DNA of 26,699 nucleotides, taken from positions 1 through 26,699 of IMG/VR virus record IMGVR_UViG_3300009149_004804. One strand, given 5' to 3'. Positions within the stretch are counted from its first letter, which is position 1. Every line of letters begins with the position of its first letter. The notes under the pieces are model-generated. The model made no database searches, was not told the origin of the DNA, and saw only the letters and a list, made by a program, of their open reading frames with translations. The DNA comes from a virus. This document shows, piece after piece, positions 7,295 to 14,564 of this stretch. Position numbers and translations under genes: made by a program.

Positions 7295-10200
7295 ATGGCA
7301 GCAGATGATCAAATTATAGTCGATATAAAAGTTAAGGACAAAGAGATTAACCAGGCGGAAAAAAGTATTGATAGGCTTACCGACTCAATCGAAGAGCTTG
7401 GTAATTCTATCAATGACACTAGAGCCCTAAATAAAAAATACAAAAAAGATCAGGAAGAGTTAAACAAGCTATATAAGGCTGGTGAAATTTCACTCGAAAA
7501 ATACGAAAAAGAGGTCGATATTCTCAATGCTAAAATCAAGGTCAACAATAAGCAAATTGCAAACTCTACCGTTCAGTTGTCCAAGCAAAAGCAGGAGCGA
7601 TCGGCAAATATTAAGCTCATTAACTCCGAGGTAAATAGTAGAGATAAGTTAAGGCAAAAAATATCAATACTCACCAAAGAATACAATGGATTAAATACTG
7701 AAACAAGAGAAGGGCAAAAGCGTTTTGATGAAATTCAAAAAGAGCTGAAACAGTTAAATAAGGATTTGAACGATGGCTCAATTGCCGCCGGAAATTTCAA
7801 GGACAACATAGGAAACTATCCAGATGCTTCAAATCAATTAGCGGAGATTGGAGATAGACTTAGTGATGTCGGTGGGGCTTCCGCTGGTGCTGTTGGCGGG
7901 ATTCAGTCAATGGGTGCAGCATTCAAGGCATTGTTAGCCAATCCGGTTGTATTAGTAATAGCCGCAATTGTCGCTGGGATTTCTGCCTTGTTCTCTGCAT
8001 TCAAGAGAAGTGAATCAGGATCTAAACTGTTAAGCAAGGCAATGGCAGGACTTAAGGGCGTAATGGCCGTTGTTACCAAGTTAGCCGACTCGATCGGTAA
8101 TGCTTTTTCGGGCTCAATGGACGAGGCCGAAGAGTCCTCAATAAGTTTTTGGGACTTCATAAAACAGACATTTGTCCGCAGAATAGAAGGATTGTTACTG
8201 TTGATGCAGTCAGTTGGCGACGGTATTAGCGCAATATTTACAGGAAGTACAGAAGATTTAGAAAAAGCAGCAACAAAAGCAAAGAACGCACTAATTCAGG
8301 TAGGTACTGGATTGAATGAGGCGGAGTTCGATACTGTTACCGACAAAATGAAGGCATTAGCCGATGAGGCTGCTAGGATTGCGCAGACATTTATCGCACT
8401 GGAAGCAGCGCAGCGATCAAGTCGATCAGCAGCAAGGTTCTTAGAAAAGGATGTTGCAAAATTAAGTGCCACATTCGAGCAGTTAAGCGAGGTTGCTGGT
8501 GACGATACCCGAAATTTGCATGAAATGCGGCAAGCCGCAATTGATGCAGGAGAAGCAGGGGCGCAACTTGCAGAAAAACAAGTTAAATTAGCAAAGGTAA
8601 GACTCGGAATTATCAATCAAGAGGTTTCGGTACGAAGAGGTGCAGGCGAGGCAATTCAGGATCTGCTAGACGAACAAGCGCAGGCGCAAGTCGCATTAAC
8701 CGAAGCAACAAGTCAGGCAGCGATCGCCCAACAAAAGATACTAATCGAACAGCGCAAAATTGAAAGGGATATATTCGAGCAAAACCTTGACATTCTTTTA
8801 GATGTTGGTGATAAGATAAAGACAGCTCAGGAAAAGGCTATACAAAACGAAAGCCTTTCTCTTGATGCCAGGAAAAAGCTGTTAAAGGCAAATCAAGCGG
8901 CACTAAAAGCTAACTTTGATGCAATAAAGGCCGAATATGAGCTGTACGGTGTTACCGCCGAACAAATAAACGAAGTCATTACCGCAAGCGATGCCAAACA
9001 GACTAACGAGAGATTGAAAGCACTTGAATTGAACGAGATAGCAAACAATCGCTTGCGTGAAATAGTCCTCGAAAGGAGACAGGCCGACCTTGATTACAAC
9101 GACTTACAGAAACAGTTAGGAGAGGAAGAGCTCGAAAGAAAAGAAGAAGCGAATGAGATAATTGCCGAAATTGACGAAGAGTTCGCATTATCACAAATTG
9201 AAGATGCCGAAAAGTTAAAGAATCAATTAATTAAGCTTGAAGTAGACAGGTTGGTTGCAAAACTGGAAGATAACACGCTGATCGAGGAAGAGAGAGAGGC
9301 GTTAATCGCCAAGACAGAGGCGAATATAAGAGACATAGAACAAAATTATTCGGTCGAAAGAAGAGCTAGAGACAAAGAAGATACTGAAAATAGAACAAAA
9401 TCATTCCTCGATAGCCTTGCCGCAATATCAGTAGCAACAGAGGAATTTGCCGGAGTTGAAGGTGTGCTATTCGCTGCGATGTCTGCCAGTATTGCCAAGT
9501 CTTTTGAAGATGGCAAGATTTCAATAGAAGAAGTGTTAAGTACTATTGGCGTTCTGTCCAATGCTCTGTTTGACAGTATGGATGCCAGAAGAGCAGAGCA
9601 GTATGAGCAAATACAAAGAGAACGGGATAATGAGCTCAAAAAGTTAGATGAAGACTTGTCGAATAGGCTTCAAATACTTCGTGACGAATCGTTCAGAGAG
9701 GTTGATTTGCTTCAAAAAGAAAAGGATGAAAAGGAAAGAATTGAGCTAAAAGCTCTTGCAGATAGTGGTGATGCTGATGCAAAATTTAAATTAGCTCAAT
9801 TAGAAGCAAATGAAAAATTCCTTAAGGGAAAAGAGGATGCTGAAAGAGCTTCTGCGAAGGAAAAAGAGAGGATTGAAAAGAACTTAAAAAAGAATAGTGA
9901 TCGGCTTAAATTAAAGCAATTTGAAGATGACAAAAAGCGTGCATTGATTCAAGTTGCCATTTCAACTGCTACTGGAGCAGCAAAAGCACTAACTAGTGCG
10001 CCGCCACCGATCTCATTTGCATTAGCTGGAGCTACAATTGTATTTGGCGGAGTACAAGCAGCTCTCATAAATAGATCGAGAGCCCCAAGACTAGGAAAAG
10101 GAACAAGTGATATCGTAAGTATTGGCGACTCTCACGCAAGCGGACGAGATGTTGATGTGTGGGGCACTTCTGGTGGACAGACACAGCACTTCGGTAAAGT

Positions 10201-10474
10201 GGAGAAAGGCGAAGTGATGCCAGTAATTCGGAAAAGTGCTGCCAATGACTATATGGTGTCAAAATTAAACGGGCAGTTCTCTGGTGGTAATGGTCGGAGT
10301 TTTCAGAATGGAACACCAGATGTAACAGCACAACAGCCTGGAGGTGCAGATAGCCAAGAGCTTTTAAACAACATGATCGCTGCCTTTTCTAACATTCAAA
10401 TTGTAGCCAAGATTGAAGACATTACAAAAGAGGCTAACAAGAAAATTCAGATTGTTAACAATTCTAAGATTTAA
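7295..10474 (+). CDS. tail tape measure protein
   Basis: The 1059-residue product sets tail length and is threaded through the tail tube. Evidence: long helical coiled-coil regions (about 10-170, and 340-880 with dense Glu/Lys/Gln/Ala), a hydrophobic segment at about 205-236 (LLANPVVLVIAAIVAGISALF), and a second at about 890-925 (ISFALAGATIVFGGVQAAL). A Gly-rich C-terminal module follows (GKGTSDIVSIGDSHASGRDVD..., about 930-990), as in tape measures of Bacteroidota phages. By the rule of about 1.5 angstrom per residue the tail would be roughly 150-160 nm long. No peptidase or lysozyme domain is evident. Confidence 0.9.
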   Translation: MAADDQIIVDIKVKDKEINQAEKSIDRLTDSIEELGNSINDTRALNKKYKKDQEELNKLYKAGEISLEKYEKEVDILNAKIKVNNKQIANSTVQLSKQKQERSANIKLINSEVNSRDKLRQKISILTKEYNGLNTETREGQKRFDEIQKELKQLNKDLNDGSIAAGNFKDNIGNYPDASNQLAEIGDRLSDVGGASAGAVGGIQSMGAAFKALLANPVVLVIAAIVAGISALFSAFKRSESGSKLLSKAMAGLKGVMAVVTKLADSIGNAFSGSMDEAEESSISFWDFIKQTFVRRIEGLLLLMQSVGDGISAIFTGSTEDLEKAATKAKNALIQVGTGLNEAEFDTVTDKMKALADEAARIAQTFIALEAAQRSSRSAARFLEKDVAKLSATFEQLSEVAGDDTRNLHEMRQAAIDAGEAGAQLAEKQVKLAKVRLGIINQEVSVRRGAGEAIQDLLDEQAQAQVALTEATSQAAIAQQKILIEQRKIERDIFEQNLDILLDVGDKIKTAQEKAIQNESLSLDARKKLLKANQAALKANFDAIKAEYELYGVTAEQINEVITASDAKQTNERLKALELNEIANNRLREIVLERRQADLDYNDLQKQLGEEELERKEEANEIIAEIDEEFALSQIEDAEKLKNQLIKLEVDRLVAKLEDNTLIEEEREALIAKTEANIRDIEQNYSVERRARDKEDTENRTKSFLDSLAAISVATEEFAGVEGVLFAAMSASIAKSFEDGKISIEEVLSTIGVLSNALFDSMDARRAEQYEQIQRERDNELKKLDEDLSNRLQILRDESFREVDLLQKEKDEKERIELKALADSGDADAKFKLAQLEANEKFLKGKEDAERASAKEKERIEKNLKKNSDRLKLKQFEDDKKRALIQVAISTATGAAKALTSAPPPISFALAGATIVFGGVQAALINRSRAPRLGKGTSDIVSIGDSHASGRDVDVWGTSGGQTQHFGKVEKGEVMPVIRKSAANDYMVSKLNGQFSGGNGRSFQNGTPDVTAQQPGGADSQELLNNMIAAFSNIQIVAKIEDITKEANKKIQIVNNSKI

Positions 10475-10485
10475 TTGTATATGCT

Positions 10486-10526
10486 AGTGTATTACGTATA
10501 CACAACATTCATATACACATATGTTA
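10486..10526. repeat. ~42-nt imperfect direct repeat, copy 1
   Basis: The copy at 10486-10526 matches 10751-10793 with one 2-nt indel and a few substitutions. It contains the inverted pair GTGTAT...ATACAC (10487-10503) and two TATACACA boxes, and covers the stop codon of the minus-strand gene at 10524-10736. A further small palindrome, CATAT-ACAC-ATATG, lies at 10510-10523. Confidence 0.85.
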
Positions 10527-10736
10527 GCGTTCATTGCTTAGTAGTACATATTTAACTAAGTCTTTTGCTAACTGCCTTTCTTCATCGTATATTGGGTTTC
10601 TAACTCTTGTAGGATGTTCGCCTCTAATTATCATTAATTTATCAAGTGCTGTTTCAATTTGACTCTCGTGAGGCAACACGCTGATACTAAATAAACCCAA
10701 TAAAATTTTATCCGCTTCATCTATCGTCTTTTTCAT
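10524..10736 (-). CDS. hypothetical protein on minus strand, 70 aa
   Basis: The start is taken at the ATG of MKKTIDEAD; the open frame continues 13 codons upstream through the flanking repeat, which is less likely to be coding. The 70-residue product is mainly helical and charged: an N-terminal helix, a HESQIETALDKLMII helix, and a C-terminal EERQLAKDLVKYVLL helix. No family recognised. It is oriented against the surrounding late genes and bounded on both sides by the duplicated repeat, so it looks like part of an inserted unit together with the helix-turn-helix gene at 10816-11010. Confidence 0.6.
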   Translation of the reverse strand: MKKTIDEADKILLGLFSISVLPHESQIETALDKLMIIRGEHPTRVRNPIYDEERQLAKDLVKYVLLSNER

Positions 10737-10750
10737 AATTAAAATTTTAC

Positions 10751-10793
10751 AGTGTATTACGTTTATACACAACATTCGTATACACAGATATTA
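10751..10793. repeat. ~42-nt imperfect direct repeat, copy 2
   Basis: This is the second copy of the element at 10486-10526, 265 nt downstream. It lies just upstream (in transcription sense) of the minus-strand gene 10524-10736. It carries GTGTAT...ATACAC arms around 7 nt and two TATACACA boxes, consistent with a regulator-binding site in that gene's upstream region. Confidence 0.85.
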
Positions 10794-10815
10794 TAAAGAA
10801 TTAAGAAAACTTATA

Positions 10816-11010
10816 CTACATCAAATATTTTTTCCTAAAAAAATCCAAATCAACATACTTAATTCCCCACTCCTCACGAGCACCGTGCTTTAATTTAGTG
10901 GCCTTTAGCTTCTCTTTTTCGCCTTTTTTTCCAAGTCCCTCTCTTATGTATCTTCGAACGGCAGGTCTTCCAACAAACAAAATTCTTGCAGCTTCTTTAG
11001 TCGTCAGCAT
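10816..11010 (-). CDS. excisionase/MerR-type helix-turn-helix DNA-binding protein
   Basis: The start is at MLTTKEAARIL; the frame is open nine codons further up, but the -7 box lies only 35 nt away and the shorter start matches the family. The 64-residue product shows the usual plan: L-TTKEAA--L-V-RPAVRRYIREG (helix-turn-helix, residues 2-25), a basic linker, and a terminal D-D-F--KYL strand/helix. Such small proteins act as excisionases or transcription regulators by binding DNA. Here a promoter and a dyad lie just upstream in the divergent gap to the protease gene, so autoregulation or control of the late head genes is plausible. That role is inferred. Confidence 0.75.
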   Translation of the reverse strand: MLTTKEAARILFVGRPAVRRYIREGLGKKGEKEKLKATKLKHGAREEWGIKYVDLDFFRKKYLM

Positions 11011-11025
11011 GATTGTTTTTATAGT

Positions 11026-11079
11026 GAATAATTGCAAATAATTGCAAATATACTAATTATTACGTTCATTGCGTAATGA
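11026..11079. promoter_or_regulatory. divergent control region: minus-strand promoter, dyad and tandem repeat
   Basis: On the minus strand a perfect Bacteroidota -7 box, TATATTTG, occupies 11045-11052. A dyad, ATTACG-7 nt-CGTAAT (about 11060-11078), overlaps the expected -33 region; the -33 itself (TTAC) is a poor match. Between the -7 box and the helix-turn-helix gene the phrase AATAATTGCAA is repeated in tandem (11026-11049). This arrangement suggests regulated expression of the 10816-11010 gene. Confidence 0.6.
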
Positions 11080-11116
11080 AAACACCTATTTTCTTCATTT
11101 TACCAGAAAAGTCATC

Positions 11117-11124
11117 TAATTTTG
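11117..11124 (+). promoter_or_regulatory. possible -7 box upstream of the protease gene
   Basis: TAATTTTG matches TANNTTTG and lies 15 nt before the protease ATG. No good TTTG box is found 19-21 nt upstream, so this could be an activator-dependent promoter or a chance match in A/T-rich DNA. Confidence 0.35.
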
Positions 11125-11139
11125 ATGAAAAGTTGATTT

Positions 11140-12258
11140 ATGGCAAAGCCTATTTTATTATTCAAGCCTATATATGAAGATACAGCGCAAGAGATTGTAG
11201 TGCAATTACTCGCAAGCGAAAGTGATGTTGTTGATATATGGATGAATACTCCAGGCGGCGCAATATCTTGCGGTTGGTCAATTCTGGCAACCTTAAATGA
11301 GTTGAACAAACAAGTAGATATCACTGTACTAGGCAATGCCGATTCTTTTGGTTTCTTCATGTTGCTTTTCTCCAGAAAAAACAAAGCATTTGATAGTTCA
11401 AATTTCACAGTACATAGGGCTGCTTCATTTTGGGAGGAAGCAATGACAGAGGAAGAGCTTAAGGTTATAGAAGATAGGAACAAGGTATTTAGGAATAAAA
11501 TGGATTCTAGGCTAAACGAGGCTAAATTCAAAGAGGTTACAGGGGTTTCTTTTGATGATATTTTCACAATGAAAGATCGCTTAGATGTCACGCTTAACGC
11601 TCAACAAGCCAAGGAGATAGGCCTTATTGACGAAGTTGTAACAATAAATACAGCCAGAAGGGAAGAAATTGAGGGCAGATATATTAATGATATTGCAGCA
11701 TTAGCCATTCCCAAAAAAGGAGGAAAGGTAATTTCAAATATTAATACAAACAATAACAATATGGGGAACATATTTAAAGCCATTTTTGGCGAAAAAGATC
11801 CTATCTTACTGGCTCAGATTGGCGAAAACCAATGTTTGTACAGTAAGTTAGAAAAGGGTTCTAAAATACGAGCTGTTGGGGCTGACGAAGTGGCCATTTC
11901 TGGCACATTCGAGGCTGATAACAAGCATATTACCGTGATTGAGAATGAAATAACGGCGGTAGTGGAAGTAAACGCAGAAGTAAAGAGAATTGAAGCTCTT
12001 ACCGCTGAAGTGGCAGAGTTAAAGGCGCTTATCGTTACGCCTAAAGTTGAAGTACCAGTTAATCCAGGAATTACAAAACTCGAAGCAGAGGTAAAGGAAT
12101 TAAAGAATGTTATTGCAACTGCAAAACTTAATGTTTCCAATCCTGAATTACCGAAAGGTGAATTTGACGAGGGAAACAGTCCTGTTAAGGCATTGAGTTC
12201 TTATGAACTTCAAAAAAAGATCGACGCACAAGTTAAAGAAAAAAGGGGGAATAAATAA
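11140..12258 (+). CDS. ClpP-like prohead protease with fused scaffold-like C-terminus
   Basis: The 372-residue protein is a serine peptidase of family S14 as used for capsid maturation. Residues 1-170 align with ClpP landmarks: MNTPGG (35-40), the nucleophile context GNADSFGFFML (Ser69), TVHRA (His92), and DRLDVTLNAQQAKEIGLID (catalytic Asp probably Asp149). Residues about 208-372 are not protease: a FKAIFGE start, a small beta-like part, then acidic heptad-like helices (260-300, 305-330) typical of scaffolds. The stop overlaps the capsid start by one base (TAATG). A nested start at 11761 may produce the scaffold alone. Confidence 0.85.
   Translation: MAKPILLFKPIYEDTAQEIVVQLLASESDVVDIWMNTPGGAISCGWSILATLNELNKQVDITVLGNADSFGFFMLLFSRKNKAFDSSNFTVHRAASFWEEAMTEEELKVIEDRNKVFRNKMDSRLNEAKFKEVTGVSFDDIFTMKDRLDVTLNAQQAKEIGLIDEVVTINTARREEIEGRYINDIAALAIPKKGGKVISNINTNNNNMGNIFKAIFGEKDPILLAQIGENQCLYSKLEKGSKIRAVGADEVAISGTFEADNKHITVIENEITAVVEVNAEVKRIEALTAEVAELKALIVTPKVEVPVNPGITKLEAEVKELKNVIATAKLNVSNPELPKGEFDEGNSPVKALSSYELQKKIDAQVKEKRGNK
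11761..12258 (+). CDS. possible nested scaffold protein (internal start), 165 aa
   Basis: Met208 of the protease gene begins MGNIFKAIFGEKD exactly where the protease homology has ended. The preceding bases (ATTAATACAAACAATAACAAT) look like the A/T-rich leaders before real starts here, for example those at 1144 and 6304. Lambda C/Nu3 and many other phages encode scaffold from an in-frame internal start in the protease gene. The product would be acidic with two coiled-coil stretches. This is inference; no experimental support can be seen in the sequence. Confidence 0.4.
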   Translation: MGNIFKAIFGEKDPILLAQIGENQCLYSKLEKGSKIRAVGADEVAISGTFEADNKHITVIENEITAVVEVNAEVKRIEALTAEVAELKALIVTPKVEVPVNPGITKLEAEVKELKNVIATAKLNVSNPELPKGEFDEGNSPVKALSSYELQKKIDAQVKEKRGNK

Positions 12259-13226
12259 TGGCAGGCACAATCGTTCCGGGCGCAACCAATTACAATGGTA
12301 CATTAGACGAATTCTTTTATTTGTCAATGTATGATGGAATGGAGTTTTTAGATCCTTCTATTGGTGCAGCCTATCAAAAAACAGGGGTTCGAAAAAAAAC
12401 CCAGTTAGACAAAATGATTTACACCGAAAATCCTTTGGAAAATTACACAGAGGGGAATCCAGGATTTGGAAGTGGTGCAACAAAATCAAAAAGAGATGTT
12501 GAACCGAAAAAAATGACATTATCAGGAACATTTACCCCTGATGAGTGGTTGGGGGAATGGGATCGTTACGCCCCCAATGGAGATTTGACTCAATTAATTA
12601 TGAACCCTACTTTTTTACGTAGAGTTATAGAATTAGCCTTGAATGCTTCTTGGGATCAGGTTGAGCGATTGTTTTGGCAGGGCGACTATTCTCTGTACGG
12701 GGCTGGCACATCTCCATTAAGGTTTTTTGATGGGGTTGTAACCAAGCTAATTGCTGACAGTGAAAGTGATGTTAATTTTGTGTCTCCTCAGGGAGTAATC
12801 ACAGAGGCCAATTCAGCTGATATTATTAAAGCTGTTTATCAGGCTATACCTAACAGGTTGAAGCGTGATCCAAATTACAAAATGATGATGTCCCACGAAG
12901 ATTTCGACTTAGCTCAATTCAGAGATATTGACGTAAAGAAAACTACAGACGGCATCCTGGAGCAGAGTGTTAGGAAATTTTACCTAGGTAAAGAACTTGT
13001 TCCTTATAACGGAATCCCAAAAGATCATATCATCGGAGGTCATGGCACTACATCCATTGACAGTAACTTTGTTTTTGCCACCTATTTTGGACTAGATGCT
13101 GAATTTAATAGCATTGAGGTTGCCAAAATCGAAAATCTTGGCAAAAAATATGGTTACAGAGTTGACTTTATGGCTGACTCTAATTATAGAAGTGGCCGTG
13201 ATATTTCTTTATACAAACCAGTCTAA
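12258..13226 (+). CDS. major capsid protein, HK97-fold type
   Basis: The 322-residue protein follows the protease/scaffold gene with a one-base overlap, as usual for HK97-like head modules. It has a short N-terminal arm, a probable E-loop region (about 60-90, Gly/Lys-rich), a central helix (LRRVIELALNASWDQVERLFWQ, about 120-141), and a YKMMMSHEDFDLAQF segment near residue 208. A P-domain-like LGKELVPYNGIPKDHIIGG stretch follows near 245, with a C-terminal YGYRVDF strand. No long cleavable delta domain is present, consistent with a separate or fused scaffold. The assignment rests on context and pattern, not a database match. Confidence 0.75.
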   Translation: MAGTIVPGATNYNGTLDEFFYLSMYDGMEFLDPSIGAAYQKTGVRKKTQLDKMIYTENPLENYTEGNPGFGSGATKSKRDVEPKKMTLSGTFTPDEWLGEWDRYAPNGDLTQLIMNPTFLRRVIELALNASWDQVERLFWQGDYSLYGAGTSPLRFFDGVVTKLIADSESDVNFVSPQGVITEANSADIIKAVYQAIPNRLKRDPNYKMMMSHEDFDLAQFRDIDVKKTTDGILEQSVRKFYLGKELVPYNGIPKDHIIGGHGTTSIDSNFVFATYFGLDAEFNSIEVAKIENLGKKYGYRVDFMADSNYRSGRDISLYKPV

Positions 13227-13244
13227 AAGAGAGGGAAAAAGAGA

Positions 13245-13601
13245 ATGTTTAGAAATCAAAACTTTGCCTCTCAGTTAATTACTGATACGGGCACTATATA
13301 CCTTAATCCAGTTCAAAATCTGGAAGATATATTCGAGGGTAGCATTTTATTTACTGCTACCCCTACAAATGCAACGGGAACTTTTGATGTTGATGCACAA
13401 CTGCAAGGATCGAATAGTGCAGATTTTTCAACAGGTGTTGTTAATTTAGGATCACCCGTTGCGCTGTCTGATACTGTAACAAGTGTAGTTGCATTGTCAG
13501 GAACTCTTTTGGCCTATGCCTATTACAGGGTTGCGATAACTGGTGCAGATACTCAAACGACTAACGTTGTAGGTACTTACACCTCAAAAGGAAGGAATTA
13601 A
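13245..13601 (+). CDS. small structural protein, possible head decoration, 118 aa
   Basis: The 118-residue product is rich in Thr, Ala, Val, Asn and Gly with alternating strands (FDVDAQLQGSNSADFSTGVVNLGSPV and LAYAYYRVAITGADTQTTNVVGTY), suggesting a compact beta-sandwich. There is no membrane segment. It follows the capsid gene by 18 nt and is preceded by a purine-rich GAGAGGGA site, stronger than most in this phage. The position directly after the capsid gene fits a decoration or head-completion protein, by inference. Confidence 0.6.
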   Translation: MFRNQNFASQLITDTGTIYLNPVQNLEDIFEGSILFTATPTNATGTFDVDAQLQGSNSADFSTGVVNLGSPVALSDTVTSVVALSGTLLAYAYYRVAITGADTQTTNVVGTYTSKGRN

Positions 13602-13602
13602 T

Positions 13603-14184
13603 ATGGGATGCTCAATAAATAGAGAATCATTGTTTGATTGCAATGACAAGCCAGTAGGCGGAGTCAACAATTTTGCAATGCTCTACAATTACACACAATG
13701 GCGTGACATGGTAGAAGCTGGCTTAGTAACGTTCGAGGCTGATGGCACAATTAATGACATTGTCAACGGTACTGGAATCCAGGCATATCGATTTGATATG
13801 CCCGATGAAACATCAATGATATTGGGTTCGCCTGACAGACTAGTAGATGGCGGAATTGACGGATTCGATCATGCTTTCAGTATGTCAATTCTTGGAACGA
13901 AGCAGACGAAGAAAAACCTACTTTTAGGGCTTTCATTCGAAAAAGCTGTGGCAGTTGTTTACAAGAAAAACGGAACTGGTGAGGTTTATGGAGGCGAACA
14001 GGGATTGAAGCCAACAGCTAATACTTATAATCCAAACGATCCTTCTATTGGTTCTGTAATTCCGGTTCAGATGACTACGTCACCAAGAACTCCAGCGGAA
14101 AACTTACCTCCAGCGGATGTTTTCAAGACTGATAGTCCGACTACGAAGGCCTTAATATTAGGTCTTAATATCGCAGGTAGCTAA
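13603..14184 (+). CDS. structural protein, possible tail tube or head protein, 193 aa
   Basis: The 193-residue product begins MGCSINRESLFDC and has an N-terminal helix-strand region and a KKNLLLGLSFEKAVAVVYKKNGTGEVYG core (about 106-130). A Pro/Thr-rich tail follows. A GGAAGGA Shine-Dalgarno-like site precedes the ATG by a good distance and the gap to the previous gene is one base. Abundance-type translation signals and placement among capsid genes suggest a high-copy virion protein; tail tube is one possibility. Family not recognised. Confidence 0.55.
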   Translation: MGCSINRESLFDCNDKPVGGVNNFAMLYNYTQWRDMVEAGLVTFEADGTINDIVNGTGIQAYRFDMPDETSMILGSPDRLVDGGIDGFDHAFSMSILGTKQTKKNLLLGLSFEKAVAVVYKKNGTGEVYGGEQGLKPTANTYNPNDPSIGSVIPVQMTTSPRTPAENLPPADVFKTDSPTTKALILGLNIAGS

Positions 14185-14198
14185 TTAAAACAATAGAT

Positions 14199-14498
14199 AT
14201 GTCAAATAAGAATAATAGTAACGCAAAAAAAGTCGAGGCTGCAAAAGCGGAACAGGCAAAGAAGGCGGAGAAGCTCGCAGAAACTAAGGAGGCCAAAAAA
14301 GTCAATGAAGTTTCAGAAACTGATGAGGTCAAAGTTGCTGCAAAAAGATACAGAGTCAAAACCACAGTAAGCTTCAAAAAAAGAAACTATAGTATTGACG
14401 GCAAAAATATTTTGTTAATCGCAGGCGAAGAAGTAACGGAGGCGACTCGAAATAAATTCAAAGCTAAATGCCAAGAGGTATTTTTCGAAGAAATTTAA
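14199..14498 (+). CDS. Lys/Ala/Glu-rich protein with short C-terminal domain, 99 aa
   Basis: The N-terminal half (1-50) is low complexity, made of Lys, Ala, Glu and Asn (AKKVEAAKAEQAKKAEKLAE), and probably one charged helix. Residues 52-99 form a small domain starting RYRVKTTVSF with a GEEVTEATRNKFKAK stretch. It is the last gene before a terminator, 14 nt after the previous gene. The layout resembles small head-tail or tube-associated phage proteins with flexible charged arms, but no family can be named. Confidence 0.6.
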   Translation: MSNKNNSNAKKVEAAKAEQAKKAEKLAETKEAKKVNEVSETDEVKVAAKRYRVKTTVSFKKRNYSIDGKNILLIAGEEVTEATRNKFKAKCQEVFFEEI

Positions 14499-14521
14499 AA
14501 TAAATCTATTGCTTTATTTTT

Positions 14522-14554
14522 AGCCCATCCAAGTACGTATTGGGTGGGCTTTTA
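14522..14554 (+). terminator. rho-independent-like terminator
   Basis: AGCCCATCC and GGGTGGGCT pair over nine positions (one G-T) around an 11-nt loop and are followed by TTTAATTTTA. It closes the protease-capsid group and lies immediately before the portal ATG at 14565. Confidence 0.75.
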
Positions 14555-14564
14555 ATTTTATGTT

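Noticed and set aside
7903-9639. Several minus-strand open frames inside the tape measure gene
   Set aside because: They are low-complexity antisense shadows (Ala/Ser/Leu-rich) of the strongly coding + strand gene and have no promoter or leader of their own.
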